Origin: Epichloe hybrida
Taxonomy: Eukaryota; Ascomycota; Sordariomycetes; Hypocreales; Clavicipitaceae
Direction of reading: 5' to 3'
Assembly (NCBI GenBank): GCA_019022495.1
Contig: JAFEKR010000016.1
Span: 1,054,001-1,118,000, forward strand
DNA: 64,000 nucleotides
In this document: positions 56,113 to 64,000 of the stretch, in pieces
How positions within the stretch are numbered: the stretch's first letter is position 1
Layout: every line of letters begins with the position of its first letter
Program-made: the position numbers and the translations under genes
The notes under the pieces: model-generated
What the model saw: only the letters and a program-made list of their open reading frames with translations
Told to the model about the DNA's origin: nothing
Databases searched by the model: none

Positions 56113-56571
56113 GGTCTCATCAACAGTGACCTTACAAGGTAAATTGTTGGTCGTTTGTTCCTTTATAAATAAACGTTACCTTTTGTCCTTATTAGCAATT
56201 AACTGTCACAAATCCAAATGTAGTTAGTTGTATGTGTATGCAGAGTCTTTCTCGAGAAGAGGAAATTGCATACCCTGCAGAGCGCAGCACTTAAACAAAC
56301 TCATTCATTGTACACCGTCTTGCATTCAGCTGCTTAACTACAGAAATAGTAGATTGTTATTCTTCATCTGATTGTATTCGAGAATTAAAAAAACTAGTTG
56401 CCAATTTAATAACGTATAAATGCGCAGCTGCGAATGCTCAATACGTCAAACAAGCATTATTAAGCCAAACCCGACAACAGGAATCGCCACGTTCTCTCAC
56501 TCACTACCATCCACATCCTCATCCAATACCCTCACCTCCCTCCAACAACGAGACAGCAGAATCTTCGCGCA

Positions 56572-57600
56572 ATGGCTCCGTCACTCGAAGAGCCAGAGCC
56601 GGTAGCAGATGTCCTCGCCAACCCGGTCAAACAAAAGCCCCAGCTCGTCGCCCCAGAGCCAGAGCACTGTCCTGGCCCTGAATCGCAGCAGGCCGGGCAA
56701 GCAGACTCTTGCGCCGGCTGTCCCAACCAAGCCATATGCGCATCTACCCCCAAGGGACCCGATCCGGACATCCCTCTCATCTCGGCACGCCTGGCGAATG
56801 TCAAGCACAAGATTCTCGTGTTGAGTGGCAAGGGCGGCGTGGGCAAAAGCACATTTACAACGCTGCTGGCGCATGCTTTTGCTACCAACCCGGACAACAA
56901 CGTCGGCATAATGGACACGGATATCTGCGGGCCAAGTATCCCCAAGATGATGGGCGTGGAGGAGGAGGCGATCCACGTCAGCGGTTCGGGCTGGTCACCG
57001 GTCTGGGTCATGGACAACCTAGGCGTGATGAGTATCCAGTTCATGCTGCCGAATCGGGACGATGCCGTTATTTGGAGAGGCCCCAAGAAGAACGGGCTGA
57101 TCAAACAGTTTCTCAAGGACGTGGAATGGGGCGATCTGGATTTCCTGCTGGTCGACACGCCCCCCGGTACGAGTGATGAGCATCTGAGCGTGAACTCGTT
57201 CCTGAAGGAGAGCGGGATTGATGGCGCGGTGGTGATTACCACGCCACAGGAGGTTTCGCTACTCGACGTACGCAAGGAGATGGATTTCTGTCGCAAAGCG
57301 GGAATCAGGATCATCGGGTTGGCAGAGAACATGAGTGGCTTCGTATGCCCCAAGTGCAAAGGTGAGAGTCAAATATTCAGAGCTACGACCGGCGGTGGAA
57401 AGGGATTGGCCGATGAGATGGGAATTCCTTTCCTTGGCGCGGTCCCTTTGGACCCGAGGATACGGATGGCCTGTGATTATGGAGAGAGTTACTTTGATTC
57501 GTTCCCAGACAGCCCAGCCTGTCTGGCGTTCAAGGAGGTGGTGAAGAATGTGGCGGGACAGCTTGGGTTGGACGCCAAAACAGTTCTACCCGAAGGCTAG
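56572..57600 (+). CDS. NBP35: Cytosolic Fe-S cluster assembly scaffold Nbp35
   Basis: P-loop NTPase that, with Cfd1, assembles 4Fe-4S clusters for cytosolic and nuclear proteins. Single exon, 342 aa, yeast-like length. The N-terminal cluster ligands are C33, C47, C50 and C56 (CX13CX2CX5C), which separates Nbp35 from Cfd1. Deviant Walker A GKGGVGKS at 86-93, [34 protein letters not shown], Walker [16 protein letters not shown]. The CPKC pair near residue 260 binds the bridging cluster at the dimer interface. All key residues are present. Confidence 0.97.
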   Translation: MAPSLEEPEPVADVLANPVKQKPQLVAPEPEHCPGPESQQAGQADSCAGCPNQAICASTPKGPDPDIPLISARLANVKHKILVLSGKGGVGKSTFTTLLAHAFATNPDNNVGIMDTDICGPSIPKMMGVEEEAIHVSGSGWSPVWVMDNLGVMSIQFMLPNRDDAVIWRGPKKNGLIKQFLKDVEWGDLDFLLVDTPPGTSDEHLSVNSFLKESGIDGAVVITTPQEVSLLDVRKEMDFCRKAGIRIIGLAENMSGFVCPKCKGESQIFRATTGGGKGLADEMGIPFLGAVPLDPRIRMACDYGESYFDSFPDSPACLAFKEVVKNVAGQLGLDAKTVLPEG

Positions 57601-57735
57601 ACTATGATTAATGCACAGTATATATATACCCAAGACGAAATGCTCTACTTTGAAAAGAAAACATCACATATGCAATGTTATCTGGGGCATTCGCGCGGAT
57701 CATTGATTTCTGCACCCTGCAACCCCCCTGTGTCT

Positions 57736-58443
57736 CTATTTTTTAGCCAGCTTTTCGGGGATATCTTCCAGATCATCGACGGATTCAACGTCAATCACGC
57801 TGCCAGCCTCACTCGTACTCCGCATCAGCTCCTTTGCGCCAGCATACAGCATCCTCACCTCAGCATTACAAGTTATGGGGAGATAGTATAGCAGCACATA
57901 CGGCACTGACAATCGTCCGTCCGACTTATAGATACGCGATCGAAATATCAGCTTTTACACACGAGGTTGATTACGTGGAGTAGTTGCACGCAAGGAGGGA
58001 GACAAGAGGTGAAAAAAAAAACGTACTGTGGTCACAGGGTAGCTCAGCAAGACGAATCGTGGTGAATGATCCGGCAAGTCCTCGCCAACTTCTTCGAGGG
58101 ACTTGTATACTCGCGCTTCGTCGTAGTCATCGAGGGCCTGTCGAATCTCGTGCGTGTTCTTATCAATCATGTCTGGACGAGGGCCGACATGGTTAGGAAC
58201 GGGGCGCAAGTGCGAGGGATAAATCGGGAAAGGGGAACCGGCGCACAGATGACGGCCTGGGGATCTTTCGCTCTGGAGGTAGTTAGGCGGAACCTGCGAA
58301 GCTGCTCTTTTGTCTCGCCGGAGAATGTGTATAACCTCGATTCAGAGGCCTAGTTTGGGTCGGAGACAAGCATCAGCACATATTTGACCTACTCACAGAT
58401 ATTAGGCCGGAGGGGGGGGGGGCGGAATACGAAACCGTACCAT
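57736..58443 (-). CDS. AIM7: Glia maturation factor homologue (ADF/cofilin family)
   Basis: Actin regulator that binds the Arp2/3 complex and promotes branch removal (Gmf1/Aim7). Exons 58443-58441, 58349-58247, 58172-58027, 57924-57736, giving 146 aa against 149 in yeast Aim7. The first exon is only the ATG, followed at once by GTACGG; the acceptor at 58350 then starts SESRLYTFSGETKEQLRRFR. Exon 3 gives IDKNTHEIRQALDDYDEARV and DLPDHSPRFVLLSYPVTT. Exon 4 gives SDGRLSVPYVLLYYLPITCN and RMLYAGAKELMRSTSEAG. All junctions keep phase. The start-codon-only exon is inferred from splice signals and from fungal homologues beginning MASESRLY. It is convergent with NBP35 and divergent from the next gene. 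Confidence 0.88.
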
Positions 58444-58786
58444 TGTGAAGAGAAGGAAAAACTTCCCGATCGAGCTCGACAGAGAAATGTCGAAAGGCCT
58501 TGAAATGGCGTCCTGGATGAAATTGGACGCCCCCAACAAAGACTGAATGACGATTACGATTACGTCGTCATTAGTAGACCTGCCTGCCCCACATGTCCAA
58601 AGGTGCTGCTGGTTCGAGCTCAACGCTTTATTATTAATAACATTGTGTAATTGTCATTGTGTCACGGGCATCAGTAAAACCCCAAGTCTTTTTTTTTTTT
58701 TTTTTTTTTTTTTTGCAGATGAAAATCCCGTCGCCAACTCCCACGAACTCCCATCTCTCAGTAAAGAGTTGTCTGTCCAGCACCCC
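58444..58786. promoter_or_regulatory. Divergent promoter, AIM7 / CinA-like gene
   Basis: 343 bp between starts, with a T26 tract at 58689-58714 followed by GCAG. That could be the 3' end of a leader intron or a nucleosome-free element. Confidence 0.5.
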
Positions 58787-60399
58787 ATGCTTCCGCGAGT
58801 ATCTCAACTAGCACGACATCTCGCAGCCCCATCACGGTTACTTGCACAAACAACACGGAGACCTTCCCCAATCTCAAACATGACGACACTGCAAGAGAGA
58901 TGCACGCGTACTATTCGTACCGGCGCATGCCTAATCATTGGAAATGAAGTTCTCGGCGGCCAGGTGAGATTTTTTCTGATTCCTTGCTCTCTTAAAGCAG
59001 GAATCCCTGTGAAAGGCTCACGGCTAATGCAACTCGGCAGACTGTTGATGTACGTCATACACTGACAACTTATCGTCGCACTCAGCGGCGCTCATCAACA
59101 CGGACCTACTGACGTGAGGCACAAGACTAACTCAGCATACGTGGCCAAATGGTGCTTTTGTCTGGGCATCGTAAGTGAACAGTTTGCCTGAGCTGATGAT
59201 GTACCTTATTCTCATCATTCTCCGATAGGAACTGCAGCGTACGGAGGTCATCCCAGACGTTGAAGGCGACATCAAGGAAGCAGTTCGTCGCATGAGTAGT
59301 CTCTACGATTTCGTTGTCACCAGGTAAGCACTTTTATTTGACAAGCCCGAGGTGGTTCTTTTTGTTCCTTGAGAAACCGAACCATGTGAAGAAGAGAACC
59401 CTTCAACAAACGGCTTGCTGATCAAGAACACCATGACCAGCGGCGGCATCGGACCAACGTAAGTAGCTTTTACGCCAGCCAGTTTGCGACACGACGCCGA
59501 TGACTGATAGTTTGTCCTGTTTAGCCACGATGATATAACGTACGAGTCCGTTGCTAAAGCATTCGACTTGAAATTGATGCGGCACGAGGAGACCTTTGCG
59601 AGGATGAAGGAGCTTTCGAGAAAGACGGAATTTGATTGGGAAACCGACTCCCCATCTCTTCGGGCGAAACTTCGCATGGCTACGCTGCCCACGGATGAAA
59701 GTCGCAGCATGAGCGATCAATGCGTTTTTCCGGCCAAGGACCTGTGGGTTCCCGTTTCAATAGTCAACGGCAACGTCCATATCTTGCCTGGAGTGCCAGC
59801 TTTATGTAAGTGATGCAGCTGTTACATGTTTCTGTGCCTTCTGCGGCACAAAGCCACAGAAGAAGGAGTTTTTCTCTTCTTTTTTGACTCCAGGTGTCAT
59901 ACTCCAACTAACCCGTTCTCCCTTCACAGTCGTAAAACTCCTTGACGGGCTAGAGCCCTATTTACGCTCGAGATTAGACAAACCCTTCGCCAGAGTCATG
60001 ATCTCTACTCCGCAGCCAGAAAGCGTCAGTGCGGGATATCTCACAACGCTGGCTGCCAAGGTTAAATCCCTTGGTGTCAAAGTTGGAAGCTATCCACGAT
60101 GGGGAAAGGAGCGCAATATCATCACCCTTGTCGGCAGGTAAGATGAGAAAGAGTCCTAGTACTACCTCATCCCCAATGTTCTTCTCTTCTCTTCTCTTGC
60201 CCGTTTCCATTCTCTGAACCCGAGGTCTTCTTTATCTTCTTCTCCCAACCGCGAAATCAACTGGAATCGGGTGACTTATAGCTAACTTAAATGGGACAGT
60301 GATCTAAAAGTCTTGGAGGATTTGGTTCCCGAGGTTGAGGAGAATGTGCAAGGGCGCCGTGTCGAAACTGTGGATGAGCTTGATCATTTGGATGACTAA
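58787..60399 (+). CDS. CinA/MoaB-fold (molybdopterin-binding-like) protein with mitochondrial leader
   Basis: Eukaryotic MoCF/CinA-type domain protein, related to the N-terminal domain of FLAD1; the enzyme role in fungi is unsure. Exons 58787-58963, 59041-59049, 59126-59170, 59229-59323, 59441-59458, 59525-59805, 59930-60137, 60300-60399; 310 aa. The Arg-rich, acid-free start MLPRVSQLARHLAAPSRLLA suggests mitochondrial import; an internal ATG (MTTLQERCTR) could give a cytosolic form. Core motifs: ACLIIGNEVLGGQ, TVD, TNSAYVAKWCFCLGI, then TSGGIGPTHDDITYESVAKA (the family signature), LPTDESR, SIVNGNVHILPGVPALF, GVKVGSYPRWGKERN. Exons 2 (9 nt, TVD) and 5 (18 nt, GGIGP) are micro-exons required to complete these motifs. 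No FAD synthase PAPS-reductase domain is present. Confidence 0.9.
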
Positions 60400-63300
60400 A
60401 GCTCGTGGAGGGCGATTGCAATAGTTAACCGGGACCAGTTTTCCACGGGACATGAATAATTATGTGTTGAGATTTCAATATGGCACCCTGGATTGAGGCT
60501 CTGGCAAAATTTCGATGAACGTGTCGTTGAACCTGAAAATTTAGTCATTGTGTGTCATGAGAGCGGAATTTGTCGCCGAATAATGAAGCTAGAATCAAGA
60601 GAATCGAGAATCCTTGCCATCTCAGGGCAAATCGGCCCCGAATGCCCATCGATTAGATGGCCCGATGGCATCCCGTTCAATAAGTCGCTTGTTTCGTTGC
60701 AGCATCTACGTATTACGAGATGCGGTTGCGCAAATGCCTCGCTTCCACTCGGCCGGCCGTCGTTTCGGCCCACTGTCTAACCGCAACAAGCTGATCCTGG
60801 CCTTCTCGAGGCGTCTCATGACAACGATTCGATGCATATTGGACCCGAAATCATCGCGAGATCATCGGGGTAACAAGAGTGCCCTTGAGGGGTTTCCCCC
60901 TAGATCGGCGGAAAGCGGGAACCGCCAGACATGAATTATCTGGCTGCTGCGCATCACGTCCTGGGCGTCGATGTGTATTCTGGCAAGGGCAGGAAAGTGG
61001 TGGTACGAGTGATTGCTTGAGATGTGGCCGCCCGGACCGCTCGATCCCTAAATAACACTCCATCCAGCCTGGCGGCATATAATCGTATCGGGTCCCTGCC
61101 AGAACATGCACTGTCATCTTTTGATTTAGTACGGAGTACAGTGACATGTCATAAGTTGTATATGTACGCGCTTGCTTGCTTGCCTTGTCCATGGAAGAAG
61201 TGCACGGGCATCGTGAAGCAGGAGGATGTGAACGGACCGACGGGGGCAGCAGGCATGCAGGGACGAGGAGCTGCCGTTTCGATGGCAGTGGAGACGTGAA
61301 GTCGTTGGGCAAGGGTCCCTCCCATTCTAGAAGACAAGACAAGAAGACATTAAGACATGGACCCCTACATGTAGGGTCAGGGATTGCCCTCCATTGTCCA
61401 TGTATGTACGGAGTAGTCCGTACTTTGTCGTGAAGACATCCAGCGTCTGTATCTGTGAGAGTCATGCCATGGGATGGAGTCGCAAAAATACCTGACCTGA
61501 CCTCAGTGCACTGTGGGTCTTGGTGACATGATGCACGCATTGATTTTAAATCGCTGATTTGCCAATGCATTTGCCAATGGGCATGTATTTGCTGTTGAGG
61601 TCGCTGTTGAATTCGCTGTTCTGTGGCAATGGGAGATGAATGGTGGATTACATAGATTTACAGGGAATATAAAGGCCAATTAGAATACACTAATCTACGC
61701 TACCCAGACCCACAGTGTACTCAATGTACCTCATGCCATGCATGGAAATGAATGAATGCTGCCAAGGTGACGACGGGCAGGCTGATGCCGATCTGTGTCT
61801 GCCAAGTCGTCCATTCACCGAATAGCGTGCCTGACATGACATGACACACCATTTCATCACCATTTCATCACCATTTCTTCTGTTGCAACTCACATGCAAG
61901 TACATTTTATAAGTCCAACATGATGATATTGGCTGCCAAGGCCAAGTAGTACGCCTGCGGCCCGAGAGCTCCCCAGTGGATAGCCGCGCAAAAGCTAGGA
62001 TGATGAATCGATTCGAGCTAGCTAGCTAGCCAGGGAAGGTCGGAAGTTTGCAATCAGAAGAAAGGTCAAAATAACGAAGGAAGGTAAAGCAGAAGAAAGA
62101 CTGAGGAGTTCTCGGCGGCAGCTGAAAAGTGCCCCTAATTATCAGAATATTGTCCCCGGCGAAGACCCTATTTGTGTCAACGAAGCAATCGGAATAAAGC
62201 CTTACACAGACCCGACTACCCATATGCCTGCAGCGACGAATATCGATTAATTCTAATCCCAAGCCACAGCATCAGAGGGGAGATTTGGCGTTTTATCCAG
62301 GAGTCACGTGACTGTGGTCCGATGCAACCGAATTTGACGATTCCAACGAATTCAACGAAGCCAATAGAACCAAGACCTAGAAGCTAGAGAGCCTGTCACG
62401 GCTAAGGCCTGGGTTCTAAAAACAGAGTGAAAATCGAGATTCTAAGTCGCTGCTAGGAAGATGCTAGCTAGGGGTTGATGCGTGAAGATTTCGATCTATG
62501 TACCATGTGAGCGGTCTTCCCTACAGTATATACCCCGCCTTGCGCACACGTGACTAGCTAGCAGCTAGGCCACTGCTCTGTGATGTGGTCGCGCCTACAT
62601 GTATGCCTCTGCCCTCTCTGCCCTCTCTGCTCTCTGCCTCTGTGCTCCTGACAGTGCTATTAGAGGCCTTGGATTTAGTTAAATATTTTCAAGTATGGCA
62701 TGAAACGCGTTACATGGAGTTTTAGCGTGATGTTTTGGATGGTTACCCGAGCTCACTCCATTGAGGCAACGTAGAAAAGTGGGTCATTCTCAAGTGTAGT
62801 CTTACATGTACAAGTCCCCCAACAAGAAGACAATGGGTTGACGACTCAAAATCATGTCTCTGATGCACTGTCGGCCTAGGGGCTTTCCAGCGACAGCCGA
62901 GCTTGTCCATTTGGGTTTGCATAGTGACAAACTTGATATTTATCAGACTCGCAGATGGCGTAATAGTGACATCTATGGAGTCAACAAGGAAGCTATGCAT
63001 GAGTAAGCAAGTCAACGGACCGAGGGCAGCAGAAAGAAACGAGGAGGTGAGAAAAGAAGAAGAACCAAGAAAACAAAATAAACCGAGCGGCGAACCAGCC
63101 GATGCTCGTCTGAAAGGGAGCTGCAGAGCTGCATCACTCACTCCTAAAGCATGCTCCGTACAGACGATTTGACTGCTTGCTTCGGTTCTAATGTGCGCAA
63201 CCGGATGAGTGCTGGCCCCCCCCTCACGTCCGTCAATGCATGCCGTCCCGATACCGTAAAAAGGGCCACGAGCTACGCATTTGGCGCTCGTCAAGAAGAA

Positions 63301-64000
63301 GCTATGTATAGCGCCAGCCTCTGTCCACTCGCCATCCAATCCCACGCTAGCTTCGAACAGCCAGGTCCACTTGACTTGTCGCAAAAAATAAAATAAAAAC
63401 AAGCCTTCATCCACTTTGGCTCACCCTGTCTGCTTGCGAAGCACCCGACCAGGTTCCTGACTGGGTACTTGTGTACTTGTGTACTTGTCTTCGCTTGTTT
63501 GCCTCGAAAATTGAATACAGATGGCGGGTATTAACACTGCCATTGCGAGACTCGGTGCCCGAATGTTCAGGGTTTGGGCGATAAAGAGGGTTTGGACGAA
63601 TACCCGACCCAAGTGGCCGCGCCGATGCCATCTGGTACAACCCCGAAGCGTGCATCTGCACATATTTTACGGAGTACGGATTACTGGGTCGTGATAGATG
63701 CTTGCCAGCGGGTAGAAGAATTTATGTATTACGGGCGGTCGTTGGTATTTAACAACATCCTTGAGCATGCGATACAACGTACGTACGAATGCAATCTGAG
63801 CGTCGTTTTGTAGCTTATCGTCGTGCAGCCGCGGCCGGTCAAAATGCCGCCGCCTGAGTCAATATGTCCACGCAGTACTCCGTATAGTATCAGATACCCG
63901 TATGGCAGGGCAGGATCCTCGACGGCGGCGGATCAAGGAAGTTGGGGTACTCGATAAAGCATGGTCCAGTCAGGCAGTCACAAGTTGGAGCCCCAGTGCC
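60400..64000. other. 3.6 kb without a supported gene
   Basis: No conserved protein, tRNA or transposon was found. It holds four TACGGAGTA-type motifs (about 61131, 61406, 63664, 63884), short tandem repeats (accatttcatc near 61850, gtacttgtgt near 63466) and a 223-aa minus-strand frame (62743-63414) that resembles no family. The next real gene may begin outside the window. Confidence 0.5.

Larger units (their letters stand above)
55819..56571. other. LIA1 / NBP35 divergent intergenic with a tRNA gene
   Basis: Contains tRNA-Gln (56033-56104) and its terminator. The remainder shows no further gene; the NBP35-proximal part is AT-rich (56330-56420). Confidence 0.55.

Noticed and set aside
36499..58714. 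Long T tracts (36500, 41791, 58689) as possible processed-transcript insertions
   Set aside because: None is paired with an intron-less gene copy or target duplication; they are common promoter or intergenic homopolymers.
62743..63414. 223-aa minus-strand open frame
   Set aside because: No recognisable domain, biased composition and no homologous-looking motifs; it could be chance. Kept as unannotated.

Overview
This window is nuclear DNA of a filamentous ascomycete. Short GT-AG introns (about 50-120 bp), compact genes with fungal-specific architectures (Sap30, Iml1, Scc2, Rpa12, Mdj1), and a retrotransposon eroded almost purely by C-to-T/G-to-A transitions (RIP) all point to Pezizomycotina. 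Gene content and protein style suggest Sordariomycetes, probably Hypocreales; that last step is inference.

Layout. 1-2.5 kb: remnants of an unrecognised minus-strand gene or genes carrying two copies of a 159-bp repeat. 3.4-15.2 kb: SAP30 (-), IML1/DEPDC5 (-), a ZRC1-type zinc transporter (+) and a frameshifted 2EXR-domain gene (+). 15.2-29 kb: a gene-poor block with one small secreted cysteine-rich protein gene (-) and a complete but RIP-destroyed 9.36-kb LTR retrotransposon (18615-27970, pol on the minus strand). 29.3-39.7 kb: LST4/FNIP (+), DBP10 (-), a DNAJC8/Spf31-type J protein (+) and mitochondrial MDJ1 (-). 39.7-42.6 kb: a second gene-poor block holding the most unusual object here, a tiny secreted-protein gene built from tandem intron plus micro-exon units. 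42.6-60.4 kb: an SDR oxidoreductase (+), a vacuolar Ca2+/H+ exchanger (-), cohesin loader SCC2/MIS4 (-), RPA12 (+), deoxyhypusine hydroxylase LIA1 (-), tRNA-Gln(CUG), NBP35 (+), GMF1/AIM7 (-) and a mitochondrial-looking CinA/MoaB-fold protein (+). 60.4-64 kb: no gene that I can support.

Most genes are housekeeping and do not form a pathway cluster. One functional link is notable: IML1 (GAP for Gtr1/RagA) and LST4 (partner in the GAP for Gtr2/RagC) are opposing arms of amino-acid signalling to TORC1. DBP10 and RPA12 both serve ribosome production.

Three conserved genes (2EXR, SDR, Ca2+/H+ exchanger) each lose frame by one base at or next to a short homopolymer. Either the assembly has homopolymer errors or these genes are decaying; the sequence alone cannot decide. 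Exon boundaries below were placed by hand from splice signals, frame and family conservation.
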